Below, in pieces: positions 1 through 12,404 of a stretch of 47,443 nt of DNA. The stretch is from Haplosporangium gracile. Its lineage: Eukaryota; Mortierellomycota; Mortierellomycetes; Mortierellales; Mortierellaceae. The notes under the pieces were generated by a model, which had not been told where the DNA came from, did not search any database, and worked only from the letters and a program-made list of their open reading frames with translations. A program made the position numbers and the translations under genes. Each line of letters starts with the position of its first letter. The stretch's first letter is position 1. The DNA is taken from NCBI GenBank assembly GCA_015499985.1, contig JAAAUF010000225.1, positions 1 to 47,443 on the forward strand, written 5' to 3'.

Positions 1-92
1 TCGCTCGCGATGCCGTTCCCGGTCAGAAGGCTGGTCTCATTGCTGCCCGCCGTACCGGTTTGCTTCGCGGTTCCAAGAAGCTCAAGGAGTAA
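1..92 (+). CDS. C-terminal fragment of an unidentified protein
   Basis: The window opens inside a plus-strand reading frame that starts in phase at base 3 and runs 29 codons to TAA at 90-92. The visible tail is basic and ends in SKKLKE. Codons are strongly C-ending (CGC, ACC, GCC, ATT/CTC), as in the well-expressed genes of this window, which argues for a real coding end rather than a chance frame. I do not recognise the family from so short a piece. It is convergent with the P-type ATPase gene whose stop lies at 595. An overlapping frame starting at the ATG at base 10 runs on into A-rich DNA and is a shadow. Confidence 0.55.
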   Translation, partial: ARDAVPGQKAGLIAARRTGLLRGSKKLKE

Positions 93-594
93 ATTATTGC
101 TTTGCTTTTTCACCCAAAATAAATTCACGAACCTTTTTCTGCAAAAAAAAAAAAAACTATATTTTATTTTTCACGAAGGAATGTTGGTTGGTTGGCAGTG
201 AGCCCTTTTATTACTTAGCGCTAATCTATTTGAATGGTGACTTGAGAAGTGCAAGTAGGTTCAGTCAAGGGTTTTTGAGCAGGCTGTTGCTTGACTTGTC
301 TCGGATTTCAGGTTTGTATGATGGTTCCTGTTTCGCTGCCGCTGAGCTGCCCATGTCATTCTCAAGCTCAAAATCAATTCTTGAGCTGCTCCATGTTCTA
401 TTTTCAACTACCTTTGCGCGCACAAAAGCCAAGACACTGAGAACCAAGTTTTTAGCAAAAAAAAAAAAAAAAAAAAAAAGACTGATTATTATTACTTTGT
501 ATGATGTACAGGGAAGAGATGAAGAGGCACTATATAAATGGATATTTTTTTTGTCGTTGTTGTCTGTCTATCTAATGGGCGATTGACTTGCTTT
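93..594. other. Convergent intergenic region
   Basis: This holds the 3' ends of the left-edge gene and of the P-type ATPase. I see no gene. It contains two long A-runs, one around 139-153 and one of 23 A at 457-479. No AATAAA signal in an obvious position was found for either gene. Confidence 0.6.
457..479. repeat. Poly(A) homopolymer, 23 nt
   Basis: This is an uninterrupted run of A in the convergent intergenic region. It has no target-site duplication or upstream retroelement sequence that I can see, so it is a simple homopolymer and not a retroposon tail. Confidence 0.8.
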
Positions 595-3500
595 TTAGTT
601 GGTGGGCTGGATAGACTTGGTCCTGCTGAACGTCCGGCTGAACATGGTCTTCATGGTGGGGACCATGTTGAGGCCAATGATCTCGTCGTTCAAGGTGGTG
701 GGGCGAAGACGACGGAGGATCAACTGGCGCATGGTGGCGTAGAAGAGGATAAAGACACCAAAGACCATGGGGATCAAGAGGTAGACAAACTTGGTGTTGG
801 GGCTGGTACCAAACACGACGTGGACACCAGGTGTGTAAACGATGAAGAAACCGAGCGCGCATCCGACGACAATACCGATGAACGAGCGAATGTTCGAGAA
901 CATGTACTTGCCAAAGGGAAGTCTGTAGCGGGTCTTGCAGGCAAACATGTTGAAGAGCTGCATGATCATGATTCCGAGGTAGAAGGTTGACTGGGCCTGG
1001 GCAAGGAGATCCTTGTCCTCGTCGGTTCCGGTGGACGAGAACATGTTGGCCTTTTGCATACGGACGGCCTCGGCAGGAGTGATGCTGCGCTCATTGTAGA
1101 AGACGACAAAGAAGGTCACCAAACCACCGATGGTTTCAATGATACCGATTTCGAGATAGGCCCAGGACAATAGACCGGCATCGACCAAGACCTCATCTTC
1201 GGTCGACTCGAAACGCTCGCGCCAGTAGAGAGCGGTGAATATGGCCTTGAAGCTGTGCTGGAAACGAGCCCAGGCAGAGGGCTTGACCTCTTCACCAGAC
1301 TCGGCATCATAGACGGGAGGCAGGGCGCGGGTGGCAAGACGGCGGCGACGCTCGACAGAGGCATTGGTAACAGGCTTGCGGGGAGGAAGGCGCATTAAAC
1401 CGGTGCTGGACTCGGGCTTGTCCCAGGCAAAGGTCAAGGAGATAATCAACTCGAATCCAAGATCGATAACCAGAATCAACATGGCAGAGATGGGCAGGGG
1501 GATCGAGGCAATGACATAAAGCAAGTTGGGGATAACTTCGGGCATCGAATGGGTAATGGTGTACTGGATCGACTTCTTGAGATTGGTGAAGATCAGACGA
1601 CCCTCCTCGATACCGCGAACAGTTGAAGCAAAGTTGTCGTCGAGCAAGATCATCGAGGCGGCCTCCTTGGAGACATCCGATCCAGAAATGTTCATAGCAA
1701 TACCGAGATCCGCCTTCTTCAGAGCAGGGGAATCGTTGACACCGTCACCAGTGACACCGACAATGTGGCCCATGGCTTGGGCGCGTTTGACGATCTGGAG
1801 CTTGTGCTTGGGCGAGGTACGGGCAAAGATGATCTCAGGCTTGGAGAAGATAAGATCCCAGTCATTGTCGGTCATTGAGTCGATCTGCTCACCGTGAATA
1901 ACAATGGCGTTGTACTCGTCGTCGCCGACCTCGTCAATAGAGCAGCCGCGGTTCTTGGCGACCATCTCCTTGGTATCGGAAAGGATCAGGTTGATCTTGC
2001 GACCAATGGCCTCGGCAGTCAAGGGGTGGTCACCAGTGACCATCATAACACGAATACCAGCGGAACGGCAGCGACCAATGGCCTCACGAACTCCGTGCTT
2101 GGGGGGATCCTCGAGCGAGACAAGTCCGACAAAGCAGAGGTTGGTGGTGGGGTAGTTCTTCTTTTCCTTATCAAAGACAATGTCGTCGGGGTACTGGTCG
2201 CGGGGGAGGAGCATCTGCGCGAAAGCGAGAACACGGTGACCCTTCGAGGCCATGAGGGCATACATCTCATCGTAGGCCTTGGAGTGCTCAGCAGTCAGGG
2301 GGACAGCCTCGCCGTTCAACAGGATGGTACTGCAAATGCGCAAGATACGTTCGGGGGCACCCTTGATCAAGAGGGTGTACTTTCCAGTGGCGTGCTCCTT
2401 ATCGTGGATGGTCATGGCCCACTTGTTCTCAGAGTTGAAGGGAACCTCAAAGACCTTGGGATACAAATCGTTCAATTGGTCAAAGTTTCCAATGTTGGCG
2501 GCAGCGAAGCGGGTCAATCCAGACTCGGTGGCATCACCCAGAACCTGACGTTCAGCAATGGGGACATCGGTACGGTCAAACTTGGCGCGAGAGCAGAGCG
2601 AGGAGATGGTGAGGACTTCGGGAATACCGGGGGAGCTGGCATCGAAGGGAGCACCGGCGTTGGCAGCGCTACGGAAGGCAGAGTACAGGTTCAGGGACGA
2701 CCAAATGTTGGTGACAGTCATCTGGTTGCGGGTCAATGTTCCGGTCTTGTCGGTGGCCAAGAGAGTAATAGCACCAAGGGTTTCGACTCCAGTGAGATCC
2801 TTGACCAAGACGTTCTGGGAAGCCATGCGCTTGGCGGCAATGGTGAGCAACATGGTGACAGTGGCAGGGAGACCCTCGGGGACCCAGGCGACGAAGACAC
2901 CAATAGCAAAGTTAAGGGTGTTGGAGATGCCAGCGCTTCCCTGGCCGCTGTAGACAGCAAAGTAACCGATGAGGAAGAAGACAATGGCGGTAGTGATGGC
3001 GATGGTGGCGATAATCTTGACAAAGTCATCGATTTCACGCGACAAGGGCGACTTTCCAGCATCCTCTCCCGAAGTCAATCCGGCGATTTGACCCAAGACG
3101 GTGTTGTCTCCAGTCCTGATGACGATACCATAGCCCTCTCCGTTGACGACGAGGGATCCGTTGAAAGCGAGGTTGCGGGCTTCGAGAGGGTTCTTTTGGT
3201 CGTTAATGACAGCGCGATCCTGGGGGTCGGTCTCTCCAGTGAGGGAGGAGTTGTCGACCTTCATGTCCGTGCAGGCAAAGACCATGACATCGGCAGGGAT
3301 CTTGTCTCCCATGCGGGAGAAGACAACATCGCCCAAAACAAGGTCCTTGGCGGGAATCTGGACAGACTTGCCATCGCGAACAGCATAGCATTGTTGGGGC
3401 ATCAGGTCGAGGAAGGACTGGAGGACAGCGGCAGACTTTTGAGCCTGGTAGAATTCGATGGCAGCATTGAGGAAGGCGACAATGATAAGAATAGCACCGA

Positions 3501-4700
3501 GGTAGGTCTATTGGATCAATCGCATAGGGAGAACGCAAAAAAAGATAGATATTAGTTATCTTTGGAATAAAACGGATGTCTTACTTAAACAACACGCGCA
3601 TATGTTGTGTGCGTGTCAATCAACACGAGGAGAGATGATAAAAAAGGGATAACACAGAAAATTGGACCACTGCACTTACGTTGACCTTGTTTTCCTTGGG
3701 ATCAACAGCCAAGAGGATATAGTTGAGGACACCGGCAAGAATCAACAGCAAGTTGAAGAGCGAGGTGAGGCAGTGGAAGAACTTCATGAAGGGTGAGATC
3801 TGCTTGGGAGGCGAGAGGATGTTAGGGCCGTTCTCAGCGAGGCGCTCAGTGGCGGCAGCAGTGGTAAGACCCTGGCTGTTTCCGGCCTTCTGGAGGTTGA
3901 TGCTGACGTTGTGTCTGGCCGCGATCTCCTCCACAGGGAACAAGTGCTCAGTCTATTTTTTGAAGATGAGGCATTTTTTTTTTTTTTGTTGTTAAGGGAT
4001 ATGGTTCGTTCCAAAAGAAAAAAATAAAACAAAATGATGAGTTGAAAATATTCGTTCTGGACAGGCAGATAGGCAGGTGGAATAAGAGTGGAGATCGCGA
4101 CTCAGGAGGAAGAAACAGAAAAAAGAGTCTGACTCGCTTTTTGTCCGCCCGCCTGCAAGAGCAAAATCGAATATGAACATAACCCCTCAATTCCAGGCCC
4201 GTCCTCCATAATATATCCTCTATCCTCATGAACGGGGGGTTAAACAAGAGTTCCTGATCGGTGGTTGTCATGCCCTCCTCCTGGTTGTGTCTCTCCTTCG
4301 CTACATGTATGGTGCAAATGGTGCGCTGGTTGGTTCCTTGCTGCCTGGAGTTGCAGGCTGAAATAAGGGCGTTTGGTTGTCTGTCGGCAAGGTCAATGAG
4401 ATATGGCGAGAGGAGGAACTGAAAAAGGCTTCCATGATCTTTTTTTTATGGTTGCTGCAGATCGGTCCGAATAAGAAAAATAAAGAATATGTTGTTCGGA
4501 CATGAAAAATAGAGCGGATTTATACTTACAATGTCGAGGGTCTTTTCGTTTGTAGGCTTCTTTTCCTTTTCACTGCTGGTGGCAGCGGGGGCATGTGCGG
4601 GGGTAGTCCTTGTCCTTGTCATAGCTAATGGCTCGGAGAACTCCAGCTTTTGCTCGGGAAGCTCCAGCTTTTGCTCCGAAAGGCCTTGATTTGAGGCCAT
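595..4700 (-). CDS. P-type IIC cation ATPase (Na+/K+-ATPase alpha-like)
   Basis: Plasma-membrane or endomembrane cation pump. Three exons join in phase 0: 4700-4530, 3952-3680 and 3507-595, giving 1118 aa. The ATG at 4700 was chosen because it starts a short acidic/basic N-terminus carrying a duplicated EQKLEL/EQKLEF motif. Landmarks: a cation ATPase N-terminal domain with SQGLTT near residues 80-86; A-domain TGET at 238-241; M4 PEGLPA at 358-363; the phosphorylation motif DKTGT with Asp401; KGAPER in the N domain; TGDGVND at 734-740; M5 MPE (Glu805); M6 IDLG (Asp830). The overall pattern is IIC (Na,K/H,K-ATPase) rather than SERCA. Cation-pocket positions equivalent to Na,K-ATPase Ser775, Asn776 and Asp808 are His801, Ser802 and Glu834, so the transported ion cannot be read across from the animal pump. 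No beta subunit is nearby. Intron 1 is 577 nt. Confidence 0.93.
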
Positions 4701-4773
4701 GGTTGGTTGATCTGTGGTGTCGGAGGAAAGGGTTGTCCTTTTGAGATAGCGAGAGGATGTGCACGAGTAGGAG

Positions 4774-4780
4774 ATATATA
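4774..4780 (-). promoter_or_regulatory. Possible TATA box of the P-type ATPase gene
   Basis: On the minus strand this reads TATATAT, 74 nt upstream of the ATG at 4700. It is the only TATA-like element close to the start. A second AT-rich element, TTTAAATA, lies near 4962-4970. The assignment rests on position only. Confidence 0.3.
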
Positions 4781-6841
4781 GGGGAAGAGGTGATAGGGGG
4801 ACCACAGGTGTAGATGGAAGTGGAGAGTGGGGAGTGAGGAGTGAGGAGGAAGGGTATTAGGAGCTGTGAGATAGCACCTGTTGAGGAGTGAAGAAATGAA
4901 TAGGAGGGAGGGAGAAGAGAGGGATGTTGACAGTTGACGGGAAGTGGGAGTGAGAGCGAGTATTTAAACGGAATTGAGATATTGTAGTGAAGTTAGCCAA
5001 GAGAAGAAGACATTGGGTTGGAAGGGGTGTCTGTGCCTCAATTCTATTTCTGCAGTTTTGCAGTTCTTGAAAAAAAGAGTGGTAAGGAATCAATGGGAGA
5101 AAGAGGCAGCAGGCTGGATTACAGAAGAGAGCAGGCTGGGTCTCTCTGCCTCTGGTGTGGTGTGGTGTAGTGTGGTGTTGTACTGTAGCATAGGGTGGGA
5201 AGAGGGGTGTATGCTATTGTATGGTATGGCGGTGTATCATCGCACGGGGATTGAAAAATTCAAAAGAAAAAAAGGGGCGCGGAAATCCCTCATAGTCCCA
5301 CCACTCTCGTGCACCCAGCAATAAATCCTTTTTTGAATTGAATTCAATACTGACTTGACAATTTCATCCACACGTCAGTCATGTCAACAAACCATTCATT
5401 CTTGCAGAAGGGAAAAAAAAAAAAAATGCACGTTGTAAATGATGATGATGATGCCGTACTCCCCTTTCGGTCCTTCTCTCTCGCTCGCTCGCTAGACAAT
5501 CTCTACTTGTTTTCATATTGATTTGGAAGTGCTGTCCCTGTGCCCAAATGTGTAAAATTACCCTTTTTTTGAACATCAGCAGCATCAAGCAGCCTCTTTC
5601 ATTTCAATCATGCCCGACAACCAACTACCAAAGATAAAAAAGATAATTTTAGCTGGACATTTGATTGCAATGGGGAAGCCATGGCGGCGTAGCATTAAAG
5701 AAAGAAGGGCGGATACAGTACAGTACAGCCAACAACAAAAGGAGACGAGAATGCACCATCGTCACTTACCCTTTCTCCCAATTGCCAGAGTAAGGGTACC
5801 CCTTTCTCTGTTTCTCTCATATGCTCTTGATGCTATTATCATATCATATCATATTGATGCTCATCATGGCTCTTTCTCTTTCTCTCTCCCTCTCTTGCTC
5901 GAGTGGATGGATCCGCCTGACATCAATCTTTTGTTTTTCTTCTATGCCCAAGCAATCCATACCACACATAGTTTATTATTTCGGTCAATTGCATTTCCAG
6001 TTGTTGATGTTCGCTCTCAGCGAACAGAAAAAACCCCTCATCTCTCTAATTTTTTTTTACTTTTTCTGTTTCCGTTTGTACTGTACGTCGTAAGTCAATT
6101 GTTTAGATTGTGATGTCGTAGCGTGTTTCTTATTGTGTTTTTCTCTGAACCATCCCCAAAAAGTATCTGAAGAATCCACTGGTATTTCCTCCAAGACAGG
6201 AAACTTAGAAAAAGAGAATCACCATAATAAACGTTTCTCTGTTTATCATCTTTGTTTCTGACCGTTCTGATCCCATCTTTTCTCCCTGATCTAAAGACAA
6301 CTTTATAATTACTCCTCTTAACTTTCTACGTTTTTGCCTCAGACGAAGAGTACTAACTCTTTCAGAAACGGATCCTACTTTTCCTTCTCTTTCTTATCTC
6401 AACCTCTACTGTGTGCTCTCCTCCGTTACGAAAAAGGCAAATGGTCATAAACTAGCGTGGAAGCAGTTATGGTGTCTTGTTCTATTTCGCGACTACAGGA
6501 CAAAAAAATAAATGGACACCTGCTGGATATTTCAGAAAAACTTTTTTTTTTGTGTGTAACTGACCTGTTGGCCTTTTTGTAACCGCAAACACAGGCAAGA
6601 CAAAAACATGAGCAGATACGTGGATCATCACCCATTCATTCGTTTCTGAGGATGAAGAGACAGCTGAAAAAAGGAGAGAGATGAAGAGGTACATGGAATA
6701 AGGCAGAAAGATGTTGGTTCCACCGCTTCAAGGATCTTGTCCGTTTCGTGCTTACATGCTAATACGCTCTTCGTATTCTTTGATACAGTGGCAAAAGAGG
6801 ACGAAAGAAAGGGTGTAGAGGAAAATCTCAAATGCAGCAGC

Positions 6842-6864
6842 TTTTTTTTTTTTTTTTTTTTTTT
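6842..6864. repeat. Poly(T) homopolymer, 23 nt
   Basis: This is an uninterrupted T-run within the gene-poor region, followed by CGCTTGACAG. Confidence 0.8.
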
Positions 6865-8443
6865 CGCTTGACAGGTATTTTTTTGGGATGTTTGCAACCG
6901 TAATCGATTCAAGAAGAAATAAAAAGGCAGACGGAAGCAAGTAAGAAGAGCGATACGGATTGAGTGTCGCCTCTCACTTTCTATCTTACTCACTTTACAT
7001 GTCTCTTCTCGTCTTGTTGTATTTGCTGCTTCTCTAGCTGCTCAATCTGGTAAAAACCATTTCGATCGTCTCATTGAAGCAGAAAAAAAATTATGGAAGA
7101 GAGACGCAATGGTGGTTACACATCTTCCTCATGGAGGTTCTTTGAAAGAAAAATCTTTCTCCTCCAAGCCCAGTGAGGATAGAACACTGGGAAAGAACAT
7201 GTGGGTCCGAAAAGAAGAATAAAGAAGGATAAGAAAGGGGGACATTCCTGAAGTGATAGCTTCAGATTGATGACATGACACGAGGGCTAGAGAGGTACCC
7301 ATCTCGCATTGTTCAAGTGACTGGAACCATCCTTTTTTCTTTTTTCTTCTTGTTATGGCTCGCTACTATGTCTCTGAGATTTGACGTACCCTTCCCAACC
7401 CATTACATATCGTCACACATCTCTGTAGGCCTGCATCTCTTCCTGCAGTGAGTATGTACCCTTGCCCCCTCTCTCTTTGGACCCCTTCCTATACTTGTTC
7501 GTCGTTATTCTTCCTTGTCTTTAGTGTTTGTTCCTGATCTTTGACTCCCCTTCTCTGAAACCCGACTAATCGCGCTCTTTTCTTATCCAAGTCGTCGTTC
7601 ATATCTGATGGTTCCTGAGTGTAAGGAGAGAGAAGGCGCGAATAAAGAGGCACTTGAGTTTTAGAAAACATCTCCCTATTCTCGTCCTTCTTTTCGTCCT
7701 TTTTTTTTGTGCTGCATTGCATGGTAGCGAAAGAAGTGCAGACACTTTAATGACTAGCAATAGCACCCTTTCTTCCTTAAGGGTTCGCCCCATGGAGGAC
7801 CTTAAAAATTCACAAGTAAAAAAAATGTGAACGAAAATACCGAGTTTGTGTTGACGCTATACGTAGAGATGTCTGTGTGATGTATGCCCCTTCGCTGTCG
7901 TTCTCCTCCCCTTATCCTTCTCCTCTTATTTCTGCTGCTATAACAACCACAACATTGACAACAACATGAAAATGAAGACATACTAACGAAATGACGCGGG
8001 GATAAATCCTATTCCACCGTGGTGGCACGAGAACAGCAAATAGCAACAGCACTTTTTTTTTATTGTTTGGATATTTGAATACCTGTATGCGAGATGACAT
8101 CCTTTTTTTTTTAAAAAAAAATTGAAACTGCGAGTGCGGCGGCCAGCGGGTGGGCTTGGTGCGTCGAACAGGCTAGATCGCAAAACTCCAATTTTTTTTT
8201 TTTTTTTGCTTTCGAGCGTAGTGCTGAGATATGCAGACTTTGTCTGTCGTCTTTTTTTTTGTCCGACAGGGTTCTCATTTTTAATCTTTTTTCCTCGGGA
8301 GGTTGTGGATGTTTATTTCGGACTTCATTGAAATGGTCAGCCATGTGTGTTAGTTCCCTCCTTCTTTCGTCACTCACATCGGTACTGTACGTGTGGTCAG
8401 CCTAGTCATCGACGTAGTTTGCTTTTTTTTCTTTTGTTATCAG

Positions 8444-8531
8444 AATCCGCGACTAGCTGCCACCAACGTCGACTTTGAACCTCAACACTCGCTCGCCTTC
8501 TTTTCTTCTCGTTGTTCATCCACACAAACAG
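8444..8531 (+). other. Candidate exon of an uncharacterised transcript
   Basis: This 88-nt segment is bounded by a strong acceptor (a run of T/C followed by TTATCAG at 8437-8443) and a consensus donor (CAG|GTAAGTGTG at 8532). One of its three forward frames is open throughout and reads NPRLAATNVDFE at its start. I could not extend it into a convincing coding gene in either direction. It may be a 5' untranslated exon, part of a lncRNA, or chance. Confidence 0.25.
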
Positions 8532-9793
8532 GTAAGTGTGATGCGATGTGGAAGTAATTTAATTTTCGACTTCATCTCGGATCTTTATCATCGCCCTATG
8601 AATGTGACAAAAGTCGACCAAAAAACGATGAATTACTGGACAAAACAAATCTTTTACCCCTCTTTTCCCCTCAACACCAATCGCGATACACTCTTGCTGT
8701 CCAAAACTTGATCTTCATCGATAGTTCCTATTGCATCCCCTCTTCTCCGCCAAAAAAGCCGGAATTGAAACTTCATCAATTTCTACTTGTCACTCAATCT
8801 TCATTTTTGCCACTCATTGCCATTCGTTGCCATGTTTCAGTAAACGACCAAGTTCTTCCATTACTTACCTACTGGCCCACCCATTCGTTTATCAACAAGA
8901 ACAGCCTGTTAACGAGTGTTGCGAAAAGGCCAAAAGGACGCAAAAAAATTTTCTTTTGTTGATTCGATCAAAAAAAAAGGGCGAGCGGGCTGTCGAAGTT
9001 GGCTCAAAAGTCCGACGCCATGTTGTTCTTTTCCATCCAACAGCAAAGAAAACACCCACTGGACCAGTTTCAACCAAATTTGGGAGGAATGTTATTTCGG
9101 CTTTTTCTTCTTCACCACTCAACAACAACAGAGATGAGATCAGGTTCCTCTTGCCCTGCCCTACCCTGCCGGAAGAACACTGAAAAAAAATGGACGGATA
9201 AAACAGGAGTATTTGTTTTAAAAATCTAGGTCGTGCAGTTTGCCTACGAACGGTACATCCCTTCCCTAGTTCCACCTAGGAAGCTATCTAGAAGTCTTGT
9301 CTGTCATGCTCTACGTTTGAAACCAAACTTGTCTTTACGCTTGCCTTGTCGTCGTTTTCCCTTTGTCCTTTTCTTTCTTTTCTTGCCTTTTTATTCCAGA
9401 TACTTTTCACTTTGCTTGATAATCCTTACAACTCTTCCCATTCCTGGTAAAACTGCATTATACGGCACATAATCAACAACCTCTCAAGTGGGGCCAAAAA
9501 ACGAATGTGCGAGTTTGGCATTGAGTATCTTCTCAATTACAATGTACACTCCATGCTCCGGGCACAAGCCATTTTTCCTCTTCATTGTGCCTCTGAACGA
9601 ACATAGGTTGACTACGAGTCATCAGCAACAAAAAAACGTATGTATGTATAGGACGTGTGATTCAAAGTTGTTATTTCATTTTTGAGAGTGATAGTAGCGT
9701 GGTTAGGCGAGTAAAGAAAAAAAATTGCAATATCTAAAAGATACGTTGCTGATGGTACTGGCTGTTGATGTTGTGTGCGTGGAAGGACGCCGT

Positions 9794-12131
9794 CTATTGT
9801 CTCTCAGTATCCAATTTAAGAGAAAAGAACACGAATGGTCTGTAATCCTTCTCGTTGAACCCAGGAATAACATCCTCTCCTCCAGTAGCATCGTCCCCTC
9901 CATGGTGATGTCCACCGCTTTTTCGGCTTGAGGGGGATCCTCCCAAATGGCCATACTGTGTCGTTAAAATGTCAAGAATCTTCTTGTCCTGCTTCAGCTT
10001 GGGCTTAATCGTGAAGCCGACAAAGTCTGGGGGAAGACCATAGCGCAAGACAGACTCAACAAAGACACGGAGCGACTTCAAATGTGTCCATGCCTGGAAG
10101 ACTTCACCAAAATTGGTCTTGGCCAACCTCAAAATCGTCGCCCACAGCTCCTTCTCAGACGCATCCATCTCCTCCAGCTCACGCCTCTGCTCTGCAAGCG
10201 CATCTTCGCTGTACTTGAAATCGCGGACGATAAATCTAATCATATTATATATGCGTTAGATTAATCACCAATTCCTTCTCTTCTCGAGAGTGAAAGCAGG
10301 TTCAAAGGCAACCACTTCAATACTATCCCAAATGCTCACCTCTCCTCGCGACACTTGTTGGTAAAGTCCTCTGCAATACGCTTGAAAAGTGTGACAGTAT
10401 ACAGTCCATACTCCTCATCCTCGGCAATTTTGCTATTCAAAACACGAGTATCAAAGGAATTGAAAGCATATTAGAAACAGTGCCGCCCGTCAATAAACAT
10501 TCGTCTCACAAAGTCACTACAACAGAGCAAACTGAACAAACAAGGACGTACTGTGAGGACCGAGGGACGACCATCTGGGTAAGGGTCTCGTACTTGTTTA
10601 ACCAGTCCTTGTAGAGAGTCCTACGAAAGCAAAGTAAATAATAAATTAGCAAAATAATTTCTCGCAAAGCTGTCCCATGGTCAATGGTAAGGTAGATCTC
10701 GATCCACAAAAACTCACTTTGGTACGGCGACTACAAGAGTCTCCAAGTATTCAGAGTCCAAAACGACATGCTCCTTCTTGACGAAGGAGACAATGTTTCT
10801 AGACGCCAAGTTACCACTATATTATCCAAACAATCATTTAGCAGAAGCGTTAGTCAAAAATATTCACTGTCTCCTATGTCAATTTAACTTCACAGCCATA
10901 TGTTGATCCAATTGAAATGACAAGGAAATGATCCTTACACCTCTCGCCTCTGGATGCCCTGCAAGTTTCCTTTGACAACACTGTAGTTGGCCATCTTGTT
11001 CTTCATCAGGGTATCAATCGATGCGACCTCCTATATAATGCGAATCCGTAAAAAGTAGAGTCCAGTGTGAGCGACCAAATGCACGTTAGTTAGTGTCCTC
11101 AATACCCAGGAGAGTCTCAGGCCGCTAAAATAAACAGTATGGATGAAAAGCGAGGCGTCGACGTACGTTGTTCAGGAGCTCTGCGAGCTCGACGAGAGAC
11201 TTATCCGTGCGGTACTTCATGGTGTTCCATTGGAAGGTCTTCAAAAAGTTATCGATGGTCTCTATTGCGTGCATGAACAGGGGTGTACTCTCAATGTCAG
11301 CAGATCGTCGAAATATAATACATATAGAGACTAGATCACACCCCAAGAAGATGACACACTCCTGTTGTTCTAATAGTCCACAGCAGATACGTCCTTCGGG
11401 CAAGATCTCCTTTGTCTATTATGTCGCAAATACAACTTCCAGGTACATCAAGAGAGCATGTCATTTTCACTTCCTCGTTCTTTATGAACACCCTCCTCAC
11501 TCCTATGTGTCCAATTGAACATACTGCGTCCAAATACCAGTACGAGAACTTACTTTCGTTAACAGAAAGACTTCCAGCAACCTTGGCGGCAGCCTCGGCG
11601 CCCAAGAGCGATCGAATGATGTCGACCAGCTTGTTGGCAGACGACTCGAAGGCGGTATCTTGCTTCGCCAAGTCCTCCGACAACAAAACGAGCGTATCTA
11701 AAGTTCCAATCTATGTGCATGCACACACAACGTGAACAAAGGAAAGAAGGGCGTAGTTCGATTTTCAGAGGTGATTGCGTTAGTTTTTCCCAGGCGTCAC
11801 GCATTCATTTAAACAACTGGTTCATTTCATGTCGGTCAGAAAAAAGGGTGTCGCAAAAGAAGAGCTGAAGAAACAAGACAGGAGAGACGGCTAGTATTCA
11901 ACAACACCAATAACTCGTATGTTGTCTATGAGAACTGCAACGGGAAAAGAAGGGAACGCGTCAAGAAGAAAGGTACCAAGGGGGGACAGACGGTACCTTG
12001 AATTCAGGGATGGGCAATGGGGCGACTTCAGCAAGGTCGTTCTGGCTGGAGGCGATCTTGGCCTTAAAGTTCTGGAAGGTGACGGTGCGGTTGCCCTCTC
12101 CGGGGACAGACACAAACCAGTACTCGGGCAT
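9794..12131 (-). CDS. VMA5: V-type H+-ATPase V1 subunit C
   Basis: Subunit C (Vma5/ATP6V1C) is the stator component that bridges the V1 peripheral stalks to Vo and is released on reversible disassembly. It acts at vacuolar and endosomal membranes. Eight exons fit in frame: 12131-11997, 11710-11554, 11261-11167, 11030-10939, 10816-10718, 10620-10552, 10432-10340 and 10235-9794, giving 393 aa against 392 in yeast. The start MPEYWFVSVPGE matches the family N-terminus. Family landmarks follow in order: IPEFKIGTLDTLV, TFQWNTMKYRTDKSL, GNLQGIQRRE, VLDSEYLETLVVAVPK, YETLTQMVVPRSS, FIVRDFKY and LRVFVESVLRYGLPPDF near the C-terminus. A His/Gly-rich insert (SGGHHHGGDDATGGED) precedes the final PGFNEKDYRPFVFF block. 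The gene lies 273 nt downstream of the FHIP stop, in the same orientation. Confidence 0.96.
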
Positions 12132-12404
12132 GGCGATAGACGATGGTGTAAGGGGGAAAGGGAGTGGAGTGTTGATGAACAGAAAGAGAATGCGATGAAC
12201 TGCTTAAAACAAGTCGATCCTTTGACCTGCCTCAGCGAACCTTCACGAGGAAAGTAGTGCGTGACTGCCAGGCCGTGCCCCTGTGCGTTTGCATGGTGGT
12301 CAGACAAGTCGAAGTTTGAGTGATAGGTGGTTGTTGACGTCAAAAGGAAAAAGGAGACCACATTTGCATTCTATATTTTTACTTTGTTCAACAATGATTC
12401 TTCT

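Larger units (their letters stand above)
4701..9793. other. Five-kilobase region without a recognisable gene
   Basis: This includes the ATPase upstream region. It is rich in T- and A-runs (for example T23 at 6842-6864, A- and T-runs near 8101-8120), CT-rich stretches and short tandem TCATA repeats near 5840-5853. All open frames are short, have no familiar motif and are crossed by homopolymers. No tRNA-like T-loop motif or rRNA was seen. One exon-like segment is listed separately at 8444-8531. Neighbouring gene spacings in the window are about 0.2-1.8 kb, so this gap stands out. Confidence 0.6.

Noticed and set aside
457..479. Poly(A) tract as a retroposon tail
   Set aside because: There is no upstream element, no target-site duplication, and similar homopolymers are common throughout the window.
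1894..3555. 553-codon open frame on the plus strand
   Set aside because: It lies exactly antisense to the P-type ATPase exon and is Val/Gly/Asp-rich low complexity. It is a mirror of the GC-rich codon bias of the real gene.
8731..9183. 150-codon open frame in the gene-poor region
   Set aside because: It has no domain, overlaps other frames of similar length, has a composition like the surrounding non-coding DNA and is crossed by A-runs.
11336..11412. KEILPEG-like peptide in the VMA5 region considered as an extra exon
   Set aside because: Its frame does not fit flanking exons, while direct joining of 11554 to 11261 gives the conserved NFLKTFQWN block in the right phase. It is intronic.
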